A stretch of DNA of 64,000 nucleotides from Kuschelorhynchus macadamiae (lineage: Eukaryota; Arthropoda; Insecta; Coleoptera; Curculionidae). A program made the position numbers and the translations under genes. Location: positions 620,001 to 684,000 of the forward strand of contig JAUTXW010000869.1 of assembly GCA_030620095.1 (NCBI GenBank). The letters are read 5' to 3'. This document shows, piece by piece, positions 37,240 through 51,084 of the stretch; positions within the stretch are counted from its first letter, which is position 1; every line of letters begins with the position of its first letter. Below the pieces are notes generated by a model. The model made no database searches and was not told where the DNA came from. It saw only the letters and a program-made list of their open reading frames with translations.

Positions 37240-38235
37240 AATGTAACATAGAAAGTCTCAAAATTACGCCCCTATCTTTCAGATGTACTCAACTCTATTA
37301 GAGTTAAAGACTCCAGGACATCAATTTCACCAATCACAACCTTGTAAAGAAAGGTAATACCGATGAGTGTTCTATGCCTCTGCAATGAAATCAAATTCAG
37401 ACACTATTCCATAAAAGAATAAATATTGTCTGTCTGTAATAGCCCACACTTTGAAGCAGGACTCTTTAAAAATTTATTGTGAACTCTATCAAGAGATTTG
37501 GTATAAGTGCCATATTGTGGGGACCACACTGTGAAGCAGTTCTCAAGAATTGATCTCACTAATGCACAATAAAGAATTTTCAAAGAGTGAGATCATCGGA
37601 ATTTCTATGAATGAATCCCAACATTTTCAGTGACTTAGATATTATATTCATAATGTGGGTGGAAAATGAGACCTTACTACAAACTCAACTCTGAGATCTC
37701 GAAAACTGTTGATGACCCTGACAGGAGTATCCTTTATATGATAAGGAAATAAAATTGGGTTATTGAGGTGAGGAAAGGTGATTTTAAAACACTTTCTTAC
37801 ATTTAACTATATTTGATTTAAAATGCACCATTGATAAAAGTTATTTAAGTCAACTTGCATGAAACTGTCAAACCGAAAGGACTGGTAAATCTTAATATCA
37901 TCTGCAAAAGCTAAGAATGAGCAGTGTTTAATAAAGATGACCACATCATCGATAAACAGATTAAACAAAAGAGGCCTGGAGAGCCTTGTGGAACTTCAGA
38001 TGGTACTTGGATCATGCGGGATATATAGTCTCCAATTCAACTCAGCATGAAATCATCAATACCAAGGGCCCTGAGTTTTGTAATAAGAAGACTGTGATTA
38101 AAACTGTCAAATGCCTTAGAGAAGTTGATATAGACAGAGTCAACCTGCATTCGCCTTCCATTTCAGCCATTCCATGTTCATAAACGAGTAAATTTAGAAA
38201 GGCATTCACTGATTTCCTAGAGTGGGTAATACTAG
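37240..38235 (-). mobile_element. LINE I: strongly decayed RT fragment
   Basis: On the minus strand, reading from 38200 down: YINFSKAFDSFNHSLL, a VPQGSPGLLFNLFIDD-like block, FLAFADDIKIYQ (about 37925-37890), then LNVRKCFKITF and the C-terminal region to about 37240, all with many stops and shifts. The FADD residues survive. Jockey-like. Confidence 0.72.
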
Positions 38236-38544
38236 ACTATTTCTGGGTATTCTTAGGAAATAGAAGTATTTCTTGTTTTTCTGGTTATTACTAGTATTTC
38301 TTTAAGTATTACCAGATATTTCTATTAATTTATTAGTATTACTCAACTATTATTAGTTTGGAATACCTAGTGTTCCAAAACATTTCCATTAAACTATGAA
38401 GTAATCAAGTCCAGCAATTGAATCTCAAAAATTTAAAATTTGAACCTTTTTTTATTGTGATTTGGCATTATTTCTCCAACAAGAATTTTTTCTGAAGTCA
38501 ATTATTTAAAAAAAAAATGTTATATGATTTTTTGGATCTGAATC

Positions 38545-39490
<946 letters not shown>

Positions 39491-39499
39491 CCATAAATT

Positions 39500-40495
39500 A
39501 TTTTTTATCTTTGTTTGAGTGCCTCGAAGCTCTCAGGTTTATACACAAGAACAACCTGTTGATATTAGGTGATTTTAATGTAAGTAATTTTATTAAGCAT
39601 ACTGTTGGAGATTGAAAAGTCGAAAATTGGCAAATTTCATTATCTTGCTCTCTTGCGAATAGTATAACAATATCCCGAATGCTAATAATGTGATTCTAGA
39701 TTTGGCCCTGTCTAATGTAAATAGAGAAATGCTCCCTCTAGTCGAGGTGGATGGTCATGATCCAGCTTTGAACATCTCAATAAATGTCAATTCTAAATTT
39801 AAAAACTTTCTTGTCAATATAGCTCAGACTAAGCTCAATTCTTTGAATGATGATTGATGAGGCATATCATATACTTTACAGGAGTTTGAATAATATGTTT
39901 GATTTATGTGTGCCGTAAGAGAACATTTCTGACTGAAATCATTAAATGTATAAAGCGTAAACATAAATTATTTAAAAAACTCAAAAAGTCACAGTTCACA
40001 AGATTAGTTGAAGAGGCATATAAAAACTACATATCTAAAGTGGAGAACTCTATCAAAAGTGATCCAACCACCTTTTGGTCATATAGTAGAGCAAAAAAAT
40101 CATCCACTGCTTTACCTGAGATTCTTAAGCTTCAATTTTCTGATCCCAATGAAGTTGCAAATGCCTTTGCTGGGTTTTGAATAGTGTTTTGGATCACCTC
40201 TCGAAGCAGGGTATACTTGCTGCTCTGAAGAAATTAAAAGACAAACCTACCTGTGGCCCTAACAACATTCCCAGTTTCTTGGTAAAGGATTGTGCTCATG
40301 CAATGCTGGCACCTCTGTCTTATATCTTCAAATTGTCTCTGAAATTAAACACATTTCCGGATGTATGGAAGAAAGCTACAATCATTCCTGTATTTAAAAA
40401 AGGGGATGTCAATGTTATTACTTACATTTTGTCTTTTATTTCATGCTCAATTGTCTTAAAAATGGATGTATCTGTTAGACAATAAAGATTATTAT
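39500..40495 (+). mobile_element. LINE J: internally deleted non-LTR element
   Basis: Plus-strand pieces: NNLLILGDFNV (endonuclease) at about 39550, LNISINVNSKFKN near 39770, the linker FKKLKKSQFTRLVEEAYKNY with DPTTFWSYSRAKKSS (39899-40180), and RT start LKDKPTCGPNNIPSFLVKDC to TIIPVFKKGDVN (40177-40413). Right after KKGDVN the frame runs into a 3' tail with AATAAAGATTATTATTATAA, so most of RT has been deleted. Similar to LINE A in the FLVKDC segment. Confidence 0.75.
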
Positions 40496-40837
40496 TATAA
40501 TACACTCAAGTGTAAATTTACAATTTTTAATCATATGCAGTATTCTATAATCTATAATTTTGGAGCACTCAATGAAATAGATCTATTAATGAATGCTGAA
40601 CTACAACATTTAAATAGAAAAATATAATGTGAAATCAAAATATCAGAATATCACATGATAAATAAAATCACAATTGTTTTCAATAATAAACAATCAAAAT
40701 CCTATCTTTATCATATCTATCTTAAAATTAAAATTATATTATTTGGACAAAACTTAGAATTTTTTAATAGTAGCGCTAATATGGCAGACGCATTTTGTTG
40801 CTAGTGCTGTGGTGCTACAACTTAACTGAAAGTAAAG

Positions 40838-42130
40838 TTTTAAAGGTTTTTCCGGCTCTACCAAATGCTACTCTCGAGATTATAGTTGAGGTCCTTCACA
40901 GGGGGAATTTTCCCCTGTTCCCCAAAGAAGGCTGTGATCATTCTAGTCTATAAAGGTGGAGACAGTCAATGCTCATCAAATTTTAGGACAATTTCATTAC
41001 TTCCACATTGGCAAAGGTGGTGGAAAAGCTTTTTAAGATGAAAATGGTGTCATTTCTAAGTAAGCACAATCTAATGAGCACTCAGCAGTTCGGATTCCAA
41101 ACCTCAAAGAGCAAATGAAATGCTATTTTTCAGTTCCTGGAACATTTATATATTGGCTTGAAGAGAAATCATCTTGGTTGTATTCACTCATATCTGATGG
41201 ATCGGACTAAGAGTGTTATGTTCGACAATGAGAATGGCAACTCGCAGGACTTGAACATCAATGCTGGGGTGCCACAGGGTTCTGTGTTAGGATATCTGCT
41301 CTTTTTCATTTATGTGAATGACCTTTTTCATTTGCAGATCCAGGGAGATTTCACTACCTTTGTTGATGATACCATTAGTTGTTAGTGTTGTTAAGGAGAA
41401 GATAAACAGTCACTTACTTAATATTAAATAATGGTGCAATGCAAATGTATTGTCTTTTAATACTTAAAAAACAAAAATAGTAAATTTTATGTTTGTAACT
41501 TATTTGGACAATGAAATCATTGTTAAACCTGACAAAAGTAGGTTTTTAGGTATTATAATTCATAGCTCCCTGAAATCTGATAAATATGTAAACAATGTAC
41601 GCAAGAAGTTAGGTTGCTATGCATTGAGGGTTATCTCAAATAGGAGCATGTAGCACATACTTTGCATTGATTGAATCACATATTCGCTATGGGATAACAT
41701 TTTGGGATTCTTGTTCTAATTATTTGTCAAATAATGATTTTATGCTGCCAAAAGGTCAATAAGGTATGTGTGGAGCCAGGATGTGCGACTCTTACCGTCC
41801 GTTTTATATAAGACTTTCTATTTTGGATCTGTGTTGTATTTTTATAAAGGAGACTGCTTGTTTAGTACACAAGAAATACAAAGACGAACTAGCCTTAAGG
41901 ATAAATAATTGTAATACGCGGCAAATCGATCAATTGAGTTTGCCGATTCCTAAGTCACAAATGATAAAAAAACCCTTGTTTACTATGGTCGCAAAATATT
42001 TAACTGTCTTCCTCTTGACTTGGGTAAGTTACAATGCCAGAGGTGCTTTAAGGATTTTAAGAGATTACTACTCAAAAAGACATATTATAATATATAATAT
42101 ATATAAATTATTAATTAGTGTGATTTAAAT
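40838..42130 (+). mobile_element. LINE K: decayed RT and C-terminal region
   Basis: Plus-strand frames: STQQFGFQTSKSK near 41080, HSYLMDRTKSVMFDNENGN, INAGVPQGSVLGYLLFFIYVND and FTTFVDDTI (41158-41385), then SRFLGIIIHSSLKSDKYVN and the C-terminal block 41766-42128 with SILDLCCIFIKETACLVHKK. The KAFD box is deleted at about 41140-41158, and the FADD box reads FVDD. Dead copy, similar in type to LINE F. Confidence 0.75.
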
Positions 42131-42551
42131 GTAATACGTTTAGAATGTGTAAAATAGTTTAACTGTCGTTTGTTTGTTTATATACATTTTAAATTAGTTT
42201 TTTTATTGACCTTTTTAATATGACTCTTTTATGTAAGTATATTTATTTGATTTGCATATTTTTGTGAAGTATTGCTTTGTTAAGAATGATTTAAACATTT
42301 TGGATACTAAAGCTATTTTTTTACATTATATTATAATAATATTATATATGATGTAAATTGGCTAGATCAATATATCACGGGTATTAGATTTTATGTGTCA
42401 TTTGAATATTACGAGAAGAATATAAAAGGAGATGATTTATATTATTATACACTATATAAATAAAACTGTTATTTTTATATTTTTTGTTTTTTCACAGATT
42501 AAAATTTAAAAATTATTAAATAAAATATAGAAAATCGGTAAACTTGCTTTA
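42131..42551. other. Intergenic, AT-rich
   Basis: Probably the 3' UTR of LINE K followed by unassigned AT-rich DNA. Nothing else recognised. Confidence 0.35.
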
Positions 42552-42815
42552 CATTATCTTTTTTATCATAGAATATGCACATGTAATTGTGTTACCTTAC
42601 TCTCTTATTAAAAAAGGAAATATCTATTACTAGGAAAAGTTCAAGGTAAAAAAAATATAATATAAATTAGCTTTACACTTTTGCTCTGCCTATAAAGGGA
42701 TATAAATTGGTTTCACCCAGAACTTTTCCCTCATAATAAATATTTCCTTTTGTTTTCTTAACAAATGAGGCCAAGATAATTACATGTGCACATTCATTGA
42801 TAAAAAAGAGAATGA
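42552..42815. mobile_element. 264-bp foldback element (MITE)
   Basis: Arms of about 95 bp: the left runs CATTATCTTTTTTATCATAG to GGAAAAGTTCAAGGT, and the right runs ACCCAGAACTTTTCCCTC to ACATTCATTGATAAAAAAGA in complement, sharing GCACATGTAATT and GGAAATAT. The centre is about 65 bp. No coding content. Confidence 0.75.
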
Positions 42816-43480
42816 TATATTGGGAAGGGGAATTACGGGTAAAGCTAATTTACCGTTTTCGACTGTTTTTCTTTCATATAGAGTTAGTCTCAGGGGGTCA
42901 AGACATATCAGATTGTTTTATTTTTTGTCTATAATACTTTTCCACTATATAGAGCGGCTCTAGGGGGTGAAACACTCCCTAGGAAGCATATTTTGTAGTC
43001 CAAAACAAAACATGTTAAATTTATTTATTTGTATATTGATTTTTTTCCACCATACAAGGTGTAAAACACAATGAGAATTTTTTTTTATTTTATACAAATA
43101 TATTTTTAAAATATCCTTGCCTTCATAAGAACCAGTTGCAAGAAATAATTAGTTATACCACATTTATAAATATTTCTAGGAGATATGCACTGTTAGATCA
43201 AAATTTTGAAAACCTGTGTGTGTTGATGAAGACAAAGTAGTTTTAGATTTTTGTAAGATGTTTCTCTTATTATTTGTAATACATTTGTGATTTTACAACT
43301 AGTAGTGGTTGTGAAATAAATATTTTTGTGTTTATCAATGGTGTATAAAAATTATTTAACCTGACGTATTTAAATACACGAGGTGTTTCTGAACTTTACA
43401 TTTGGAGTTTTTTAATAGTTTAGTGGATGATTCTGATAGTATTTTTTCGTATTTATATTTATCTATATTTATATTTATCT
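42816..43480. other. Intergenic with a diverged direct repeat
   Basis: Two related stretches (about 42870-42905 and 42945-42980) share CATATAGAG and CTCAGGGGGTCA / CTAGGGGGTGAA. No coding match. Confidence 0.4.
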
Positions 43481-43489
43481 CTCATCATT

Positions 43490-43700
43490 ATTTGAAAATT
43501 ATAATTTATCACAGGTGATCTCTGAACCAACAAGAGTATCGAGAACTTGCAGTTGTTTGCGTGATCCAATTTTTATAACAGGTAACACTTTAATCGGACA
43601 GTCTGGTAGTTTTTCTGCAGATACTATCTCTGATCATAGATTGGTTTTTTGTTTATTACATATTCCAAAATTAAAAACAATACCCAAATTTCTTTGATAT
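43490..43700 (+). pseudogene. LINE endonuclease C-terminal fragment
   Basis: The plus-strand frame 43515-43697 gives SEPTRVSRTCSCLRDPIFI and SADTISDHRLVFCLLHI, the PTR-x-T-x-L-D and SDH blocks of APE-type LINE endonucleases. The catalytic His of SDH is present. Nothing of the RT follows. Confidence 0.7.
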
Positions 43701-43929
43701 ATATCTTTTGATAACTTTAATCTAAAGGGTTTTTTTAAATTATATGTATTTAGTGACGGGTTTATACCTAGGTATTTATTTTTAGGGTAAATACCCAGGG
43801 TATTTATATTTATAAAATAGCATATATTATTTTGTTTTCTCAGAGAATAACATACATCTCTATGTTTAATGTGACATATAAAAACATTTAATATAAAAAC
43901 AAAAAAAAACCGTGAAAAAACTTTTTAAA

Positions 43930-44473
43930 TATTTTCAGAACATTCTTCTACTGAGTAAACTGATTCTGAGTCATCTGAAGTTGCCTCAGAAGTAAAATAT
44001 TCATTGCCATTTCCTCCTGTGGATGCTGACGGAATAAAGGGATCAAGATTGATAACCTGACTTTTTGACTCGAGATTCGATTTAACGTTTGCTTTGTTTT
44101 TTTATGTGTTTCTTTTTAAAGTATGAATATCACTAAATGCCTTAAATGATCGTTCAGTGGTTGCTGAAGTTACTGGCGCAGATAATATGCAGTTTTGTAA
44201 TGGAGGATAATGATGGGCCTGCTGTAGAACTTGCCGAGATTGGTAATTCTTCATGATTTATTTCACTAACTTCTTTATCTTTCTTTTACAATGTGGAGGC
44301 AGAATTAGTCGTTTGATAATTTGGGGACATATTGCACATTTTAACAAATGTCTTTCCATTTTGCTAACGTTTGGAAAATTATATTTTATACTGCAATATT
44401 TACATCTTACAGCTTTTCCATTCTCTTTGAAATGCCTACATGCGAGCTCCTTTTTTCTTCCCATTTTCACCAT
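43930..44473 (-). pseudogene. hAT deletion derivative: BED finger joined to C-terminal dimerisation end
   Basis: On the minus strand 44258-44473 encodes a BED-type finger (ACRHFKENGKAVRCKYCSIK, ERHLLKC) with the C-x2-C and H-x4-C pattern. About 70 bases on, 44080-44190 encodes APVTSATTERSFKAFSDIHT and LKRNT, the C-terminal dimerisation block. The roughly 500 codons with the catalytic residues are missing, so this is an internally deleted copy. It differs from the hAT fragment at 24085. Confidence 0.75.
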
Positions 44474-44544
44474 TTATATTGCCTTTAGAAAATCACAATA
44501 TGCACATGACCTGTAACTAATTTTTTATATACAATTATATTCAC

Positions 44545-45175
44545 AATTAATGGATAAGGAAATATTACCAGATTACCAGTGTGGGTTTAGAAAAGGCTTT
44601 AGTATGGCGATTGTAACTGATGACTTAATTTTCAGCATTTCATACTCTCAATCATGTATTGATTATATCTAAACTTAAATATTATAGTTTTCATGATGAA
44701 TCTCTTTGATTAGTTAAATCCTATTTGTCAAATCATTATATCATCTACTCATAACTTTTTCTGAAAGAGAACCTGTTTTATTAGATGGTCAATTTTAGGC
44801 CCTCTGCTTTTTATAATGTACACCACTGACATTAAAATATCTTAATAACTGTAAGGTACAGGCATATGCTAATGATACACAAATTTATTTTTATTTTAAT
44901 TGTGACGACTATTTGCTTGCTTCTGACTCTATAGACCAAGGTTTAAATACACTTATGCTTTTATCAAAGAATCATATTCTAAATCTTAATCCACCTAAAT
45001 CAACTTTTTGTTTTTTGCAAAAAAAAATAATGTGTTTTTTCTTAAAGAAAATCTAAATATTGAAGAAAATGGAGTTGAACTTTCTGTCGTAAATTTTGCA
45101 AAAAAGCTGTTACAGTTGATTATGAGCTAAGGTTTAAAGAATATGATAAGAAACTTATTACAGTTGCTCCAATGG
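44545..45175 (+). mobile_element. LINE L: decayed RT fragment
   Basis: Plus-strand reading gives ILPDYQCGFRKGFSMAIVTD, then SKLKYYSFHDESL, a GPLLFIMYTTDI-like block and YANDTQIYFYFN at about 44860-44900, then LNLNPPKSTF. The YADD box is YAND. Many stops and shifts. 5'- and 3'-truncated. Confidence 0.65.
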
Positions 45176-45309
45176 ATCTTTACCTGTACATCATCAGTCA
45201 ATAAAATATCCAAGATGTGAATTATAAAGATTGTATTTCTCTTATTGATTAGTAATTCCCAAAACCAATAATGAAAGAAAAGGATGCAACTTGAAATATT
45301 GTCTTCTGA

Positions 45310-46010
45310 TCCTTAATACACGCAAGAAATGCGTTATGGTACAAGACTTTCAGATGACGTACTCGTGACCGAATTAAATGAGCATTTTCTAGTTTTGGGT
45401 CAAGCTAATCAGAACGTAGATATACACTTTCTGGAATCAAGTGTTTCCCTTAATAAGAATTATATGTTACTTTATCCAATATGTGGTCAGGAAGTCTCGG
45501 CTCTAATTGATCAACTTGAGGTGTCAAGTGCTTCTGGATATGATGAAATTTCAAATAAACTACTTAAAAAATGTAAAAGTGAGCTCTCTGAGGTGCTGGC
45601 TTCTCTTATGAACTTGTCAATTGTTTCTGGTAAATTTCCAACTAAATTAAAATTAGCCACTGTATTGCCTCTATACAAAAATAAAGGTGAGCACAACGAT
45701 TATTCTAATTATCGCCCTATAAGTCTTTTGCCTAGGCTCTCTAAGATTTTTGAATTAAATATGAAACATCAATTGTTAGCTTATTTGAACGCGAATAAAA
45801 TACTATCTTCAGCTCAACATGGTTTTACAAAAAACAAATGTACCGAAACTGCACTCTGCACTTTTCATAAAATAATTATTGATTCCTTGGATAAAAAAAA
45901 TCAGCATAATTGGTCTCTATGTTGATTTCTCTCGAACTTTTGACTAAGCGCATCACAGTTTGTTGGAGAAATTAAGTAGAGTAGGTGTCAGGGGATTGGC
46001 ATTGTATTTT
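45310..46010 (+). mobile_element. LINE M: RT N-terminal half
   Basis: The frame 45329-45925 is open and gives SASGYDEISNKLLKKCKSEL, KLATVLPLYKNKGEHNDYSN, YRPISLLPRLSKIFE and AQHGFTKNKCTETAL. Beyond it, with a shift, YVDFSRTFD and HHSLLEKLSRVG follow to about 46000. It stops where LINE N begins on the other strand. The fingers boxes are well preserved, while the palm is missing. Confidence 0.78.
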
Positions 46011-46014
46011 TTTT

Positions 46015-47890
46015 TACTCTTACCTTCAGGAAGAACATAAGTGGTAAAATTGAACAGAAACATAAAAATAACCATAATTTATTAATGTTATTACACATTG
46101 TGTTTACACAGGTCAAAATAAAATGAATGCAATAAAATTATTGGCTGTACAAATCAATAAAATACATAAATTTAAAAAGTTGGCAATGGACATATAATTT
46201 GACCAACACTAAAACATAATTTAAAACTTCTGTATTTCAATTAATTGTCCCAGTTTGAGCCAAGGAAATCCTCTTTATCATAAAAGGGGTTTCTCAACAA
46301 CTGTTCTCGGACCCTGCTCTTGAATATTTAGCAGGTAAGATTTTTATGTTATCTGGAATTTTATTACAAAATCTTATTGCCCAATAGTTTATCCCATTTC
46401 AGCATCTATCAATTCTCCAAAATGGAACAGAGAGCTGCCCCCTGCTCCGAGTGCCATGCAAGTATATTTGGCCTGATTGAGAATACTGGTTTAGATTGGC
46501 TCTAATAAATATAATTTTTTTGCGCCAGTGCGGAGCATGTCCCCAAGCCAGCACCGCATGGAACAAGAAAGAATGAAAGAATGAAACATGGCAAGGTATG
46601 CCATACGTAGTACTTCACTACTACCAACACCCGACAAATTGCACAAGAGAAATATGCCACTTTTGAGTATTTTTATTAAACAGTCTACGTGAACATTCCA
46701 TCTCAACTCAGAATAAAGCATTACTCCCAAAAACTTAGTAGCATCACTGCTGAATGAGCAGCCGTCCGGAATTTCCCGTAGGGAAAAGACAATATGGTTA
46801 GTCTTGGTCTCATTTATAATTAGACTGGTTTTTGAAAACCATTCTTTAGCTCTCGATTGCGCCTCACAGGCTCTGCTTAGTAATTTTTCTAGGTCTCTGT
46901 CTTTCATCGAGATAGTGGTGTCATCAGCAAACAAGACGTAATGCTCTAGTATACTAATATTGGATAAGTTATTAATGTATATTAAAAATAGAAGGGGCCC
47001 CAATATAGATCCTTGTGGGACTTCAATGTCAAGTGCTCTGGTTTCCGACGACACCCCATCCACGACTACACACTAACATCTATTTTGTAGATATGATTTT
47101 ATTAGAGATATACTTTCATAATTAAAATTATAGTATTCAAGTTTTTTGATGAGATCGCAGAACACAGTACCAGTGTGTTCCCTGTTTTCAAAGCCATCTA
47201 TTATGTAGGTTACCAAATCCAAAATACCAGCACTGTGCTCCACCCCCCACGAAAACCGAACTGCTGCTCAGTCAGCCAGATACTCTGCCATACAGAGAGC
47301 CATACACTTTTCAATAATTTTTGAAAAAATTGGTAGTAATGATATTGGCCGGTAATTAAAGATTTCCTCTCTGTCTCCCTTCTTGAATATTGGGATCATA
47401 ATGGCCTCCTTAAAATTATCTGGAAAACAATTTTCCTGAAAGCTTATATTAATCAATTTAGTTATGGGTGTTACAATTAGTTCATGGATACCCTTTACAC
47501 AAACACTAAGCCCAAAGGAATCCCTGGCCTGTTTATTTTTAAGTTTTTTGATTATATCCCTAACCTCATTTATACTGACTTCATGAAAAACAAAATTTGT
47601 ATGTTAGTTAGTAGTTCCAAGACTTAGGAAATGGAATTGTTTATTTTTCAGCAGAATTTTTGCTGCATTAGTAAAAAATATTATTAAATTGATTAGGATT
47701 TAAATTATTTACATTGTGTGTCTGAGAACATTGCGCAGTAGATTTGTTTATCATTTATAATATTCCAAATTGTTTTTGATTTATAGTCAGATATTACTCT
47801 CTCATTGTAGGCTTTTTTAGTTTCTTTAAAAGATTTCCATAGTGGTTTCTAAGTGTACGTTTTTCTTGTAGTATTGTAGAGTAGGGCGTT
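46015..47890 (-). mobile_element. LINE N: RT and 3' region
   Basis: Minus-strand pieces in order: SINEVRDIIKKLKNKQ near 47560, NFKEAIMIPIFKKGDREEIF with NYRPISLLPIFSKIIEK (47268-47456), QQFGFRGGWSTVL-like and ITYIIDGFENREHTGTVFCD near 47200, IEVPQGSILGPLLFLIYINNL and YVLFADDTTISMKD (46491-47063), then KTNHIVFSLREIPDG and the C-terminal part. The 3' UTR reaches about 46015. FADD and NYRPIS are intact; the frame is broken near 47065 and 47265. Confidence 0.8.
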
Positions 47891-47919
47891 GTTTATAAAG
47901 ATCCTGCAAAAAATGTAGT

Positions 47920-49018
47920 AAAAATGTTCATATAGAGAGGGGCGTGCCTCAGGGGTTCATCCTGGGTCCTTTGCTTTTTTTGATTTATTCTAACAATTTC
48001 ATTGACTATATAAATTCTTTTCCGGAGCGGGTTCATGCGGTTTGTTACACCGATGACACCAATATCTTAGTTATAAATGATTTCTACGATGATTTAATTA
48101 ATAACACCGAATTTGTTTGAAAAGAACTTTTTGAGCGTCAATCAAAGTAAGTTAGTTCTAATAAATTTTACTCTCAGAGACACAGTAGACAATGTATACC
48201 TTTTTAGGAATTCTGACGCTGATATTAAAAGCAGTGAAGCTGCAAAGATGTTGGGAATGTTTATAGATAGAAGGCTTAAGTAGGGAACTCATATATATGC
48301 GTTGTGTAAAAAGCTATGTAAAGCCTGCTATACATTAAACTTTATAACTGCCCATTGTAGTCAAACAACATTATTGACTCTTAATTATGCTAATTTTCAT
48401 AGTCACTTAAAGTATGGTATTCTAAATTTGGGGTTGGGCACAGATGCTGATAGAGTTTTTTTTGTTACAAAAATATGCAGGTTGTTTAATGGGAAAACTG
48501 AACTATAGGGAGTCGTGTTGTGATATGTTCAAAAGACTAAAAATACTGACATTTATTGGGATTTATATTATGGAGGTTTGTCTCTTTATATATAGAAACA
48601 TATCTCTTTATTTGTCTAATCAAGTTTCGCATAGCCACAAGACCAGAAATAAAAACCTCTTGGCTCCGGCCAGTGACAGAATGACAACCTGTCAGAAAAG
48701 TTTTTACTTTCAGGGGTGTAAGATATATAATTGTCTAAGTAAGTACATAAAAGAGTCAGTGAATAATCATATTTTTAAGAATCGGCTTAAGACCGAATTG
48801 TTAAGGAAAAACTGTTATACCTTAAGAGAGTTTTTTGATACCTGACTTGTTTATGTGTGTTAAGTGGATTCAAACTGATTTGACTTTTAACTTTTTTTAC
48901 AATTATAATTACATATTATTTTTACTATTTTTTAACTATTGTAGGAAACATATGACCACTTTCTTCAATTATTGTGTAACAATAATTTTAAATTAAGGAA
49001 ATATATGTTTTGATTTGA
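47920..49018 (+). mobile_element. LINE O: RT palm and C-terminal part
   Basis: Plus-strand pieces: RGVPQGFILGPLLFLIYSNNF at 47938, CYTDDTNILVIND at about 48043 (FADD box altered to YTDD), VNQSKLVLINFTLRD, MLGMFIDRRLK, LCKKLCKACYTLNF, and the C-terminal frame 48444-48845 with SCCDMFKRLKILTFIGIYIM. The 3' end carries GTTTTGATTTGATT. Close in type to LINE N, with which it is arranged head to head. Confidence 0.75.
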
Positions 49019-49399
49019 TTAGGGAATTATATAAAGTGCTACACAAAGACTCAGAATAGCCAGCCATTATGCATTGACTCATAATGCGTAATTTAACTTT
49101 CAATTTATGGTTATAGTTGCATTTGACATTTCTTTTTATTGTCATTTTAGCTTGTTTGCCTTTGTATTTTTATACAGTTTTGTGCCGTAAAGTCTATTAA
49201 TTAATATCTTTAAATCAGGTATTTTAAAAAGCTATTGTTCTATTTTTTGCCACGTGGTAAGTATTTATTGCCATTCATTATTAATCATTTAATAATTTAA
49301 ATAGCTCTAATAAATCTAATCTAACCATCATAATTTTTGATGTTTCTCTAAATCTTGATTTGATTCATATGGGCATGGATGATGACATGTGGGTTAAGA

Positions 49400-49975
49400 A
49401 CCAGCAGCCCAACAGAAATCATATAAAATACTTTATACTAATGTATACTACCCTAATCATATTTTAGATATGAACTTAACAAAAATTGCTTCATTTCTCT
49501 ATAATTGTGATTTTATTGATAGACTGTGTTTAGATACAGTAGATAAACGTCATATTTAAAAGATCCAAAATGCTTGCTGTAGACTTATTTTTGGGATATG
49601 CAAGTATGATCATGTGTCATTTACACTTAATGAACTGAAATAGAAAACGAAAGGAAACTTAGTTAGTCCTTCGTTTAAATGCTCACTCTGTTGATGTTTG
49701 TAGTAATAGGATCACAATACCAGGTTAACAGGCTATCATCAGAGCTCTATGTTTAAGAGATCTTTCACTTATAATGCCGTACATTGTTACAATTCTTTAC
49801 CAATAAAATATTTAAACTTTTAACAAAAAATTATTTAAAAATAGATAAAAAAAATTCATATTACCTTTGATAGCCAAGAATTCTTTATGGGACATTAAGA
49901 TAGTTCTATAGTGTCTTGTTCTTAAGAGAATATCAGATTCTAAAACGCGATGACTTTTAAAAGACTTATTAATTA
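49400..49975 (+). pseudogene. LINE C-terminal fragment
   Basis: Plus-strand reading gives NHILDMNLTKIASFLYNCDF and KIQNACCRLIFGICKYDHVS followed by LNEL, the region after the RT palm in Jockey-like ORF2. It has several stops. Borders are approximate. Confidence 0.5.
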
Positions 49976-51080
49976 ACAGAAGTATGTTGTTTTTTTGTTG
50001 AGATTAAAGCCAGTGTTTTTCATATTTTATTTTTTTCTGTTTCAGGAAATTTGTCCTTTTATGTATTGGAAAACTGTAAACTTTCCGATATTCTATTATA
50101 AAATTTAGGTAGGTTTTCTTTAAACTTTTTTTCTCAAAATAACACAATGGCTGTTTTACTAAATGATGAAGCGTTTTTCAAGGCCAACCGCCATATTTTG
50201 TTTTTGGCTGAACACCAAGATCGTTTGCTAGTGAGGTTTTTGTTAATAAACCACTGCCTGTCACACTGCAGATATGTGATTTATGTGCAGTAGTAGAATC
50301 AAGAATTTAAAGTTCCTCTGATATCCTCTTGAGTATTTTGTCAGTGTCATATCGCTTAGGCAAAGAATTGTGGAAAACTACCTAAAAATCCAAAACATTG
50401 AACCATATAATGACTTAGATAAATGCATCTAATTATTCTATCACTTTGCAGTTAATGAAACAACTGGAACAATACCTGTCAGTAAAATATTTGGATACAA
50501 GTGGCACCATTCGACCAGCTTACTGACCATCCTACTTACAATAAGCTTACTACCACATATTATGTCAGTCAGGTAGGCCCATCGGAGGAATTCATAAAAA
50601 GTGCTGGCACAATTGCAAATTAAAAATGAATGATAGATTGATGTCATGGTACCTGAACTAATCACAATGAATTTATGGTTGGTTAGAAGTTAGAATGTTT
50701 GGGCTCTACAATCCAAAGGGAGGCTCCCCAAAGTCGCCAAATTCATTGCCCATAGATGCATATTGGCTACCTGACTGAAAGACCTAATATACTATATTAG
50801 ATAACAAGATACAGGTTGATCAGAACGATTCAAGAAACTTGGAAGCGGACAATATTACATATTTAACCTTAGTCATATATATTTGTAAATGTTTAGATGT
50901 ATTTATTTAAATAAATTATAATTCTTAATTTTTGATCCATCTGACAACTATGAACATAAACATATAAGCAAGTTATATATCTATGACTATGAATATGTCA
51001 TTAATCCTTCTTGAAGATTCTATTATGCCCCCTGTGTTATATAATTTTTTCTCGGATCTCTCCTACTTTTTATGGACAAT
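49976..51080. other. Intergenic, unassigned
   Basis: No convincing gene or element. Short reading frames exist but match nothing recognised. Confidence 0.4.
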
Positions 51081-51084
51081 GGCT

